Positions 27,111 through 35,539 of a DNA stretch of 64,000 nt are shown here, piece by piece (position 1 is the first letter of the stretch; each line of letters starts with the position of its first letter). The notes under the pieces were generated by a model. That model had not been told where the DNA came from. It saw nothing but the letters and a program-made list of their open reading frames with translations, and did no database searches. The DNA is from Aquibacillus rhizosphaerae (GTDB lineage Bacteria; Bacillota; Bacilli; Bacillales; Amphibacillaceae), in contig NZ_JASTZU010000058.1 in the NCBI RefSeq assembly GCF_030282825.1, positions 124,001-188,000 of the forward strand, in the 5' to 3' direction. Made by a program: the position numbers and the translations under genes.

Positions 27111-27460
27111 ATTAATTAACATTATAGTCTTATTTTATCATATAATGTCGAATAAGTAATACTAAATTACTATTTTTAGCATTTTTTTGTAAAATAAGTG
27201 TAATATTACTGTTTTGATTATCGATATGGTAAGGGTTGTATGTAAACGTTTTATTTCAAGTGAGGTTCTTACGTTAAATTGGTTAGCTACCATTTTATAT
27301 AGATTCTAAGATTGAATCTTTAAAAGTGACGTATGTTTTCGGAGTCGGTCTATATATAGGAGGGATGCGCCTAGTAGTTTAGATACAGAATACTATTGTC
27401 ATCATAGCGAAACACCCTGCAGAAGAAACACTGGTCAGAAAAGGAAAAATCCTCCTTTAG
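27111..27460. other. Gene-less stretch upstream of riboswitch 1
   Basis: The riboswitch promoter probably lies here (minus-strand TATAAT at about 27121-27127). A 12/14 cre-like TGTAAACGTTTTAT is at 27241. Nothing else is supported. Confidence 0.4.
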
Positions 27461-28144
27461 CTAACCAAATGGATTTATAACACCCCAACCATTTCCTTCC
27501 AATAACTTTCTCAACATCCAAAGGTGATCACTTCCGACAATTAATAGGGTACGTTCCTCTTCTAATTCAGAAATCTCCTCAATGTGTTTAAAAATCATCA
27601 TTTCCCTTTCTATCCACTTAGTCAGAAAGTAAGCTCCTATAGGCTCATAATTGTCTTCCACCACAACAAATGATAAATACATCGCTTCTAAGTCTTTCAA
27701 AATCTTGGTATTATTCAGTTGTTGGTAACTTTCTAGCAATCTAACATCGTGACTTATTCCGACATCTTTTTCTGTGAAATCGCTTATTTTTTTCTGTATG
27801 TCTGGATAATTACTCTGAATAACTTGATGTAAGTCCAACATATTATTTTCAGTAAGGCTACCTTCCCAGTTTATTGGGTATATATAAGGATGCTTCAATT
27901 GTTTCGCTAACCGAAATCCAATTTGCTCCACTTCGTCGTTTTTAAAAATGATATCTTCCTTTCTAAATCTTTCATTCAATGACTTCGCCTCAGATTTATT
28001 TACTTCTACCGCAATTTTTGTTGGCCTACATCGATCTAAATAATTTACTACCTCTAAAATTTCTAATACTTTTTCTTTAATTAAATTCCCCTGTTGTGCA
28101 AAGTGCATTGTCCCAACAAGGAGGATTTCTTTTTTAATGGTCAT
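27461..28144 (-). CDS. DUF5694 protein (TraB/ChaN/EreA-like fold)
   Basis: A 227-residue protein with the family start VGTMHFAQQGN and end LIVGSDHLWMLRKLL, where the two histidines and an acidic residue (IAVEVNK) are the conserved likely metal or catalytic positions of the TIKI/ChaN/EreA superfamily. The length agrees with DUF5694. The biochemical activity is unknown. A GGAGG lies seven bases before the ATG. About 50 bases separate it from the CPBP protease gene upstream, so the two are probably co-transcribed. Confidence 0.7.
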   Translation of the reverse strand: MTIKKEILLVGTMHFAQQGNLIKEKVLEILEVVNYLDRCRPTKIAVEVNKSEAKSLNERFRKEDIIFKNDEVEQIGFRLAKQLKHPYIYPINWEGSLTENNMLDLHQVIQSNYPDIQKKISDFTEKDVGISHDVRLLESYQQLNNTKILKDLEAMYLSFVVVEDNYEPIGAYFLTKWIEREMMIFKHIEEISELEEERTLLIVGSDHLWMLRKLLEGNGWGVINPFG

Positions 28145-28194
28145 ATTCCATTCCTCCTGTCATTAAAAATCTATTTCGCCATTTACTATAACTT

Positions 28195-29136
28195 TTAACT
28201 TGCTACTGATTCCTGACTTTGAGTACTTCCTTTTTGAATTCTCGCATAATAATATGTCGCTATAAACCCTATCACAATTAAAAGCGTTGCAAGCAAGCCG
28301 CCTTCTAAACCAAACGCACCCCCAGTTAACAGTAAATGGCCTTCAGATACATCCACATTATAAATACCATGCGGTGTTGTACCACTTACAGCAAAACCAA
28401 ATACATTTCCTTGGAAATAATTCCAAGTAATATGATAACCAATCGGCATCCATAGACTGTTGGTAACATCAAACATATACGCAAATAAAATACCTACTAA
28501 TAAAATGTTTAATAGCCCAAAAATACTAACATTTGGATTTGTTCCGTGCACAACACTGAATAGCAAAGCTGATCCTATGTAGATAAGCCATTTTTTGTTT
28601 CCTGTATTTGACATTGTTGACATTATATATCCTCTAAAAAAAACTTCCTCGAAGAAACCTACAAGGATAAACAGGATAAGAAACGAAAATGTAAACATTG
28701 AAAATTCAGGGTTAGAAAAAGTATTGATCAATGTAACATTCCCAGTTATTAACAACACAAAGAATATCGATGTAATCGAGGCAGCACCAAGAAACAAACC
28801 ATAACTTAAATCTTTAAGTGACCCTCTAAACCCAAGCTCTCGAAGTGACATCTTATTCATATAACGCCATAACAAAATGGTGATTAACAATCCTCCAGCA
28901 GTTCCTCCACCTTGAGCTAATAACGCAATCCACGGTTGAGAATTTAGCGAGACCATCAAGTCTGCTGTTGAATTAAGCGATTCCGAACTATTCGCCATTT
29001 CATTAACAATAAACAGGATAAAACCCGGAAGCATAAAAACACCTTGCGCAATCATCATCGCTATAAACGCTATGGCAATAAACCAACCTGCACGTATTTG
29101 ACCAACATTATTTTTAAACATAAAAATACTCCTCAC
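28195..29136 (-). CDS. CPBP-family intramembrane glutamic protease
   Basis: A 313-residue membrane protein with about eight helices. The three catalytic motifs of CPBP (Abi/Rce1-like) proteases are present: EEVFFRGYI near residue 165, HGTNPN near 195 and HITWNYFQG near 235. Bacterial members are linked to bacteriocin immunity or to cleavage of membrane proteins such as anti-sigma factors; the substrate here is unknown. MFKNN is a better start than the upstream in-frame ATG by four codons, but both are possible. Confidence 0.85.
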   Translation of the reverse strand: MRSIFMFKNNVGQIRAGWFIAIAFIAMMIAQGVFMLPGFILFIVNEMANSSESLNSTADLMVSLNSQPWIALLAQGGGTAGGLLITILLWRYMNKMSLRELGFRGSLKDLSYGLFLGAASITSIFFVLLITGNVTLINTFSNPEFSMFTFSFLILFILVGFFEEVFFRGYIMSTMSNTGNKKWLIYIGSALLFSVVHGTNPNVSIFGLLNILLVGILFAYMFDVTNSLWMPIGYHITWNYFQGNVFGFAVSGTTPHGIYNVDVSEGHLLLTGGAFGLEGGLLATLLIVIGFIATYYYARIQKGSTQSQESVAS

Positions 29137-29288
29137 ATAATTTTCTCATTTTAACCTTATCATATATGTAATATTTTCCCACAATGAATAACAGAACAGA
29201 ATCTTATTTATAAAATAAAAAAGACATAAATTAAGTAAATCAATCATGAAATAAAAGAAACAAACTGATTAAAAAAGGGGAATTAAAA

Positions 29289-29951
29289 ATGAACTATGGT
29301 CCAGTTCACAAACCATATACTATCCAAAAAAGGAAGATGACCTTATCTGGTAAGGCTTTATTGTCAGTTGAACCAAATATAGCAGAAATTCATATAGGCG
29401 TTGTTTCAGAAAACAAAGAACTTACAAGTGCCCAACAAGAAAGTGCACAAATAATCAATCAAGTAATCGACTCTCTTTTAAAAATAGGCACATCACAAGA
29501 ACATATTCAAACGATTGATTATACGATTTTCCCACGCTACGATTACGCTGAAAACAATCAAATATTTAAAGGCTATCAAGTTACCCATTTTCTCTCTGTT
29601 ATCACCGAAAACTTTAGTCAAATAGGTACAATTTTGGATACCGCTGTTCGCAATGGTGCAAATAGAGTAATGAATATTAAGTTTTCTGTTAAAAATAAAG
29701 ACCATTATTATCGTCAAGCATTAAAAATGGCTATGGAAGACACGCTAGCCAAAGCACAAACAATTTCTAATTTCTTGAATGTCTATCTTGATCCAATTCC
29801 CGCTTCCATTTCCGAACAAATAAATGAAACTCCAACATTCTCTTATCAGACAGTTAGCAATTCCGAAGTAGGAGGAATATCCACTACAATTGAGCCCGGT
29901 CGTTTGGATATAGAAGCTAAACTAGAAACGGAGTTTTTCTATTTTGCATGA
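29289..29951 (+). CDS. SIMPL-domain protein (DUF541)
   Basis: A 220-residue protein with the SIMPL fold: the first strand pair MTLSGKALLSVEPNIAEIHI, then helix ELTSAQQESAQIINQVIDSL, the IQTIDYTIFPRYDY strand, and RQALKMAMEDTLAKAQTIS in the second half. Most SIMPL proteins are exported; this one has no signal peptide, so it may be cytoplasmic. Function unknown; E. coli YggE relates to oxidative stress. The start follows AAAAAGGGG. It is a single gene divergent from the CPBP gene. Confidence 0.8.
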   Translation: MNYGPVHKPYTIQKRKMTLSGKALLSVEPNIAEIHIGVVSENKELTSAQQESAQIINQVIDSLLKIGTSQEHIQTIDYTIFPRYDYAENNQIFKGYQVTHFLSVITENFSQIGTILDTAVRNGANRVMNIKFSVKNKDHYYRQALKMAMEDTLAKAQTISNFLNVYLDPIPASISEQINETPTFSYQTVSNSEVGGISTTIEPGRLDIEAKLETEFFYFA

Positions 29952-30081
29952 TGTAACAACAAAAAGGAAAGGATATGGCTCGTTAATCAAGCTATATCCC
30001 TTCCAAGTTAATTGTCCATAATTGATTGAATCCACCTCGTCGCAGCAAATAGAAACGTAATTAACAAATCTATGATAATCA

Positions 30082-30207
30082 TTAATGTTTTTTAGCAAGT
30101 CCTTTTTCTGTTAGTAGCAATGTTCCACTACTCGACAACAAAAATAAGGACGATATAATAACTGTTTGTAAGTCAAAAACTTGCTCTAGACTAGGAGAAG
30201 CCTGATT
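30082..30207 (-). pseudogene. Possible remnant of a heme-copper oxidase subunit III
   Basis: Within a 500-base gene-less stretch, a minus-strand frame without a usable start reads SLEQVFDLQTVIISSLFLLS then SSGTLLL and ends at a stop. This resembles the second-helix region of cytochrome oxidase subunit III. Only about 40 codons are left and there is no ribosome site. The identity is a guess from pattern. The rest of 29952-30449 holds a hairpin after the SIMPL gene (about 29968-30003) and nothing else. Confidence 0.3.
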
Positions 30208-30449
30208 TCGCAACTATTCAACAACAATAAGGCAAGGATAAAGCATGAGCATTCTTCATATAAACACAATCCTTCTTCGTTATTAATCATTCAATTATCT
30301 CTATAAATCTTTCTATTTCTTTCCTTAACCCTAACCCTATATTTTCAAACATTCCCACAAAAATTTATTCCACTTAAAAAGACACCAACCTTCTATTAGG
30401 CTAGCGTCTAAGGTATAGGTCTATTATCTAATTATTACAAATTACTCTT

Positions 30450-30755
30450 TTATTCTTCCGTTATTTTTTCCTCCAACTTTTGAATTCTAAATTCCAATTC
30501 TCTCAATTCTGCTTTTGATACCAATCCTAAATCATCGATTACTTTATTCCACTCTTTTTCCTGCTTTTGACTCCACTCAGACGCCTTAATTTCTCCTTGT
30601 GCAGCAAATTCGCTGAACATGTCTTTAGCCTGTTGTTTCGTTAATTGGTCGTTCTCAACTAAGTAGTTAAGCTTGTCCTTCAACTTTTTTTTACCGCTAA
30701 TTGCAGCACCTAGTCCCATTAAAAAACCCTTTTGCAATAAGTCACTCATTACCAA
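30450..30755 (-). CDS. Phasin-like coiled-coil protein
   Basis: A 101-residue protein of the phasin-like type found beside UbiB/ABC1 kinases. The N-terminus is a short glycine-rich hydrophobic helix (GFLMGLGAAISG), the middle is helical (LTKQQAKDMFSEFAAQGEIK) and the C-terminus is a leucine-zipper-like coil (LRELEFRIQKLEEKI). It overlaps the end of the kinase gene by seven bases, so the two are translated together. It could bind lipid or storage granules or assist the kinase; this is inference from neighbours. Confidence 0.7.
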   Translation of the reverse strand: MVMSDLLQKGFLMGLGAAISGKKKLKDKLNYLVENDQLTKQQAKDMFSEFAAQGEIKASEWSQKQEKEWNKVIDDLGLVSKAELRELEFRIQKLEEKITEE

Positions 30756-32395
30756 AACCTCCTGTTGAATTTTAACGAGCGAATCATCTTTACATGTTTA
30801 AGAATTAATACTAAAAATAAAATAAGGAAAAACAAACTACTAACCGAACCAATGTTGAATAAGAGATCTAAGTCAAGTAACAATCCAACTGTAAAAACGG
30901 TGAATCCCATAATAGTCAGGATAAAACTTATTGATGCATAGAATATAAAAAAGTGATGCATGAACTTGTACCTTTGTTTATTTTTTTCCCATTCCCTATC
31001 TTTCTCCCCATCATTTAACCAGCCCACCAGTTCCTGTGGCAGAGAAAGTAGTGGTTGTGCAGATTCTTTTAGTATCTCTGTGTAGATTGAACCCTTTCCA
31101 CCTTCTCCTGAAGCCCATTTTTTCACGATAGGTCGTCCCCATTCATCAACATCTATTTCCGGATAAATGGTGGTCAACACACCAAAGATTATTGAAACTG
31201 CCCGACCAAGAAAAGCATAATTAGCTGGGAGTTGAATTGGCTGTTCTTTTACAAATAACTGAATATCTTCCATGATTTGATTCATCATTTCAATATGCAT
31301 GCGACTTGTATCTTCTTTGTAAATCCGAAAAGTCTTCCTCAGCACCGTTGCAATTTTTTCTGTGTCCGCATGCTTGAGAATAAACTCCATTTCTATTAAT
31401 GACTTAATTACACGATCATAATCATCTAAAATAAATCCCTGAACAATATTCCTTAAATGGTTGCTATCTTCTTTTTTAATCTCTCCGACCATCCCAAAAT
31501 CAATGATTGAAAGCGAACCGTCCTTACCTAAAATAATATTTCCAACATGAGGATCAGCGTGAAACAAGCCCGGATTTATAAATTGATCAATGTATAAATC
31601 AAATAATGTTTTTGCTACATTCTTTCTATCTATTTGATAGTTGCGCATAAAAGCAAAGTCATCCACTTTTGTTCCATCAATCCATTCCATCACCAACACT
31701 CTAGAAGATGATAAATCTTCATAATAGATAGGCACATGTACATTATCAAATGCTGCAAATCTCTTTTTGAAATACTTTGCCCGCTTGTGTTCTTCTACAA
31801 AATCAAGTTCCTTGCCCATGACAAATACGATTTCTTGATAAAGCGCTCTGAGGTTAGCCCTTTTTCCATAGACTGTGAAATTAGAAATCAACCAAAACAC
31901 GAGACGAAGAGCTCGAAAGTCCATTTTAAAAACTTCTTCAACTCGATATCGCTGTACCTTAACCGCAACCTTTTTACCATTTGGTAAAATTGCCCTGTAC
32001 ACCTCACCAATGGAAGCAGAGGCTATCGGGTTTTCATCTAGTTCACTTACATGATCCCCTAGACTTCCTCCCCATTCTTCTTCAAGAATACGCTTTGAAT
32101 AATGAAAAGGAATAGGCTTTACACTATCTGTCAATCCCTGCAACTGTTTTATAAATACTTCTGGCAACAAATCCCCGCGGACACTTAAAAATTGACCGAA
32201 CTTTATTAATAATCCACCTAATTCAACTGCTTTCATTCGATATTGTTTCGCTTGCTTTTCTAAAAGATTCTCCCATTTCTTTTTTGTTTTCCAATCCCAA
32301 ACTCTATGAAAAAAATGAAAGAAATAAATTTGCAAGAGGAATTTAACCGTCATCATTACAATTGCAGACATTCGATAAATACCATTGTATTTCAT
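30749..32395 (-). CDS. UbiB/ABC1 (AarF)-family atypical kinase
   Basis: A 548-residue protein of the UbiB family. The KxGQ motif LIKFGQFLSVRGDLLP near residue 57, VAVKVQR near 130, HADPHVGNI near 285 and IDFGMVGE near 305 give the ATP site. One or two C-terminal helices (about 485-540) anchor it in the membrane. Members are needed for quinone or lipid handling. I chose the ATG at 32395, after GGGTGGTG; the frame upstream of it is not conserved-looking and overlaps a small separate frame. Confidence 0.87.
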   Translation of the reverse strand: MKYNGIYRMSAIVMMTVKFLLQIYFFHFFHRVWDWKTKKKWENLLEKQAKQYRMKAVELGGLLIKFGQFLSVRGDLLPEVFIKQLQGLTDSVKPIPFHYSKRILEEEWGGSLGDHVSELDENPIASASIGEVYRAILPNGKKVAVKVQRYRVEEVFKMDFRALRLVFWLISNFTVYGKRANLRALYQEIVFVMGKELDFVEEHKRAKYFKKRFAAFDNVHVPIYYEDLSSSRVLVMEWIDGTKVDDFAFMRNYQIDRKNVAKTLFDLYIDQFINPGLFHADPHVGNIILGKDGSLSIIDFGMVGEIKKEDSNHLRNIVQGFILDDYDRVIKSLIEMEFILKHADTEKIATVLRKTFRIYKEDTSRMHIEMMNQIMEDIQLFVKEQPIQLPANYAFLGRAVSIIFGVLTTIYPEIDVDEWGRPIVKKWASGEGGKGSIYTEILKESAQPLLSLPQELVGWLNDGEKDREWEKNKQRYKFMHHFFIFYASISFILTIMGFTVFTVGLLLDLDLLFNIGSVSSLFFLILFLVLILKHVKMIRSLKFNRRFW

Positions 32396-32448
32396 GGTTT
32401 CACCACCCAATCCCTTACACCCAGAAAATCTAATAATTTGTATATAAC

Positions 32449-32517
32449 TTACAGAAGATTGATGATAAACCCAATTACAACAATTGCTCCTATAATCATT
32501 AAAATAGTACGTATCAT
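32449..32517 (-). CDS. 22-residue membrane peptide upstream of the UbiB gene
   Basis: AGAAGGTG precedes an ATG that opens 22 codons: MIRTILMIIGAIVVIGFIIN then LL. It is one membrane helix and ends 53 bases before the kinase start on the same strand. It could be a real small protein or a leader peptide. I do not recognise it. Confidence 0.35.
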   Translation of the reverse strand: MIRTILMIIGAIVVIGFIINLL

Positions 32518-32861
32518 TGATTACACCTTCTTTCTTATTTCTCACTGTTAATAAGCAATACCCACTCATTTACATCCCTTAAACATAAACTAGAAAAATA
32601 GTAACGAGACCTTACTAGTGATAGTGAACAACAATTAAATGAAAATTTAGACAGTTTATACATACGATAATTTTAAATAAAGTGATATGATACAGTAACA
32701 GTAACATTGCATGTTATATAACTTTACAAGCGCTATTATTTTAAGATTTCCAATAACCAACATGAGCATATTTTAATCATTTTTTAAGCCTTATAAAATT
32801 ATTAAACTAGTAAACATTTAAAACTTCCATCATAAAGAGAACTTTGAAAGGAATGAAAGTC

Positions 32862-34298
32862 ATGAGTTTACAAACGTTAAATGAACAAGTAAAAACAGAT
32901 CTTTCTTATCTCGATTTTGGAGGTGTGGATTGGGTCCGTCCAACTACACATACCGAGGGGCATGTCTATGATGCAGTTATTGTTGGCGGCGGCCAAAGTG
33001 GATTAGCTACAGCATTTGGACTTTTACGCGAACGAGTTTCAAACATTCTCGTCATTGATGAAAATCCAGAAGGCTTTGAAGGACCGTGGGAAACGTATGC
33101 CCGTATGGTAACGTTACGGACACCAAAACAATTAACCTCCATTGACCTTGGAATCCCTTCACTTACCTTCCGCTCTTGGTGGGAAACACAATTTGGCCAA
33201 GAGAGTTGGAAAGCGATCGATAAAATCCCTCGAGGTGATTGGATGAATTACCTACGTTGGTATCGCGAAGTTCTTGATTTGCCTATCATTAATGAAGTGA
33301 AATTGAAGCTTATTGACCCTATCAATAAAGGCATTCACCGATTACATATTGACGGACCTGGGGCTCCATCAGATACAATACTAGCGCGTAAAGTAATACT
33401 AGCAACTGGGATTCAAGGTGGTGGCGAATGGCATGTACCTCCAATGATTTCTAAAAAGTTACCAAAAAGCCTTTATGCCCACACTTCTAATCCTATTAAT
33501 TTTGATGCACTTAAAGGCAAAAAAATTGCTATCTTGGGCGGGGGAGCATCTGCTTTTGATAATGCTAATTTCGCACTTTCAGGTGGCGTAGCTGAAGCAC
33601 ATGTCTTTGTTCGTCGTAAAGAAATGCCGCGAATCAATCCAATTCGCCAAATGGAAGGTTCCGGCATCATTGATCGCTTTCACACACTGTCGGATTCCGA
33701 TAAATATGCAGCAATCGCTCATTTCTTCAAACACAATCAGCCACCGACTAATGACACATTTGAACGAGCATCCTCCTGGCCTGGTTTTCAACTTCATTTA
33801 GGTACACCATGGCATGATGTGGAACCTACAGGTCAAGGAGCATTAGTTACTACACCAAAGGGAAAATTCACTTTTGATTTCCTAATCGTCAGTACTGGTC
33901 TACTCACTGATCCTGCATTACGACCAGAATTAAAGCTTGTTAATAATGATATTGCACGTTGGGGTGATGTCTATAAAGCACCCGAAGAGATTGCAAATTC
34001 TGTACTCGATGCGCATCCTTATCTTAGCCCTGGATTTGCTTTCCTGAGCCGTACTGAAAAAGGTAAGCAAAACCTTCATGGATTATTTGCATTTAATTAT
34101 TCGGCGTTAATCAGCTGTGGTATTTCAGCTTCTGCCTTATCTGGTATGAGATTTGGTGTGCCAAAACTTGTATCAGCAATCGCTGATCAACTTTTTCTAG
34201 ATGACCGAGAAGAAATTCTTAAAAACTTCTTTGAATATAATGATATTGAATTTGTTGGTGAATGGCCAAAAAAAGAACAAAATTCTTCAGTAATTTAA
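32862..34298 (+). CDS. FAD/NAD(P)-dependent oxidoreductase, monooxygenase-like
   Basis: A 478-residue flavoprotein. The FAD-binding VIVGGGQSGLATAFGL is near residue 42, ATGIQGGG near 182, and the second nucleotide-binding site IAILGGGASAFDNANFA near 222. The layout matches the flavin-containing monooxygenase or lysine N-hydroxylase-like group. The substrate is unknown. I chose the ATG at 32862, about nine bases after AAAGGA; the longer frame from TTG 32844 has no site. It is a single-gene unit with its own terminator, just before the probable large RNA. Confidence 0.82.
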   Translation: MSLQTLNEQVKTDLSYLDFGGVDWVRPTTHTEGHVYDAVIVGGGQSGLATAFGLLRERVSNILVIDENPEGFEGPWETYARMVTLRTPKQLTSIDLGIPSLTFRSWWETQFGQESWKAIDKIPRGDWMNYLRWYREVLDLPIINEVKLKLIDPINKGIHRLHIDGPGAPSDTILARKVILATGIQGGGEWHVPPMISKKLPKSLYAHTSNPINFDALKGKKIAILGGGASAFDNANFALSGGVAEAHVFVRRKEMPRINPIRQMEGSGIIDRFHTLSDSDKYAAIAHFFKHNQPPTNDTFERASSWPGFQLHLGTPWHDVEPTGQGALVTTPKGKFTFDFLIVSTGLLTDPALRPELKLVNNDIARWGDVYKAPEEIANSVLDAHPYLSPGFAFLSRTEKGKQNLHGLFAFNYSALISCGISASALSGMRFGVPKLVSAIADQLFLDDREEILKNFFEYNDIEFVGEWPKKEQNSSVI

Positions 34299-34306
34299 TG
34301 TAAAAT

Positions 34307-34350
34307 AATAAGAGCACTGTTCCTTGTAACAGCGCTCTTATTAGGTTTTT
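34307..34350 (+). terminator. Terminator of the FAD oxidoreductase gene
   Basis: AATAAGAGCACTGTT pairs with AACAGCGCTCTTATT (one mismatch) and is followed by GGTTTTT. It separates the oxidoreductase from the RNA locus, so the RNA needs its own promoter. Confidence 0.85.
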
Positions 34351-34431
34351 AATCACGAATGTTTAGTCACATAACAGTTAACTACATCCATATCTTTCAC
34401 AATGAGATTAACGATTATATTTTCAAAAAAA

Positions 34432-34445
34432 TGAAAACGTTAACA
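34432..34445 (+). promoter_or_regulatory. Perfect-consensus cre upstream of the large RNA
   Basis: TGAAAACGTTAACA fits TGWAANCGNTNWCA at all 14 positions. Two -10-like boxes follow, TATAAT (34467-34472) and TATACT (34478-34483). With the second, the cre centre is near -52, where CcpA activates rather than represses. This is inference. Confidence 0.55.
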
Positions 34446-34484
34446 AAATAGTCATTTTATTTACTTTATAATCGTGATATACTC

Positions 34485-35225
34485 TAGATATAAGGAAGGA
34501 ACATTAAACTTCCTTAGTGATTTAACATCACAGGAGACTCAACCATCCTAGTTAGTTTCGTTAAATAAAATAACGGCGCGCAAGAAAAACTAGGTAGAAT
34601 ATCGGGACTATCTGAAATAATAAAGGAAAGTAGATGTTAAGCTTTCTGAATTGCTCAGAGTCTTCTTGAAGGAATTGAGTCCACCATAGATTTGCACTAT
34701 TAACTGAAGTCATATGAAAAACATTAATCTTTAAATACCTAATACGAATATACATTCACTTCCGAACTAAGTGTGTCAGTTATCCAGAAACTTCAGTCCA
34801 AAGGGAGGACCAAGAAGAAAACTAGATGAAAGACAAATTTGGGTAAAAAAGAATATGAGTGTAATAAATAATCCTTTTTAGGTGTTTTAAATATTGATGC
34901 AGATTCATAAAACTCAGTTAGTATAAATTAAGGTGGATAGATCAAGACGATTATTTCGTATTTGAGTATTTTAAAAAGAATCTTATTCAGGAGAATCAGT
35001 ATCGAATCACGAAACTGACACATATCCTGCAAGGTAACACTTCACCTAGGCAGTCAGAAGCACTGCAATCAATGATAAGTTAAAATTTGGAGTGTTTTAA
35101 CCATATTATGGATTTACTGTTTACTTATTTAAACAAGTGACCATGAGGATATGGAATGGTTGGGTCCCCTGTGATGTTAAAAAAGAAGTCCGTTTATTTT
35201 CAAAATAAACGGACTTCTTTTATTG
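34485..35225 (+). ncRNA. Probable large structured RNA, about 740 nt
   Basis: A protein-free interval bounded by a promoter-like region and a strong terminator. Bases 34521-34548 pair with 35153-35181 as a 27-bp helix with one mismatch, one wobble and one bulge, closing some 600 bases. Inside are nested hairpins: AACACT/AGTGTT around GCAGT/ACTGC (35036-35096), CAGGA-TCAGT/ACTGA-TCCTG (34988-35029), CTTC-GTCC/GGAC-GAAG (34791-34817), AACT/AGTT (34764-34780), GAAAG/CTTTC (34626-34646) and CGTTA/TAACG (34559-34575). A 5' hairpin TAAGGAAG/CTTCCTTA is at 34491-34516. The size and closure recall OLE, ROOL or GOLLD RNAs, but I cannot assign it; OLE's usual neighbours are absent. Confidence 0.7.
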
Positions 35226-35226
35226 A
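35181..35226 (+). terminator. Terminator of the large RNA
   Basis: A perfect 20-bp arm (35181-35200) faces its reverse complement (35202-35221), with A-rich start and T-rich end. It directly follows the 3' strand of the closing helix. It also faces the convergent 62-residue gene and can serve both. Confidence 0.9.
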
Positions 35227-35264
35227 TTTAATCAGCTTTGAATAGAAAATCCTAAGAATTAACT

Positions 35265-35453
35265 TTATTTAGGTGTATCCAGTGCCTGATATGCTGACTG
35301 ATACTTTCCACCATCAGCAACTTCTGAATGATACAAAGCTTTAAGTGCAAAGCTTTGCTCAAGTTCATGCTCTTTCTGTACCTCTTTTAATCGTTTTTGC
35401 AATTCACTATTCTCTTCCACTAACTTCTTCATTTGAGATTTGAAATATTTCAT
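35265..35453 (-). CDS. 62-residue coiled-coil protein
   Basis: The start follows a strong GAGGAGG. Residues 1-40 are a charged coil (KYFKSQMKKLVEENSELQKR and on), and the end, HSEVADGGKYQSAYQALDTP, is polar. I do not recognise the family. It lies between the large RNA and a methyltransferase gene on the minus strand, about 87 bases after the latter's... opposite neighbour, and could be its own unit. Confidence 0.6.
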   Translation of the reverse strand: MKYFKSQMKKLVEENSELQKRLKEVQKEHELEQSFALKALYHSEVADGGKYQSAYQALDTPK

Positions 35454-35539
35454 TACTCTTACCTCCTCTAGGATTCTGAATTTGCACTAAGTATAACATT
35501 TATCATTTAATTTACTGACGTTACTCCATTACTACACGT

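Noticed and set aside
27360-27430. Small gene after AGGAGGGATG on the plus strand
   Set aside because: The frame stops after five codons.
32725-32745. cre-like site (TACAAGCGCTATTA) before the FAD oxidoreductase
   Set aside because: Only 11 of 14 positions match.
34561-34755. 64-codon minus-strand frame inside the large RNA
   Set aside because: No ribosome site, and it overlaps the hairpins of the RNA; chance frame.
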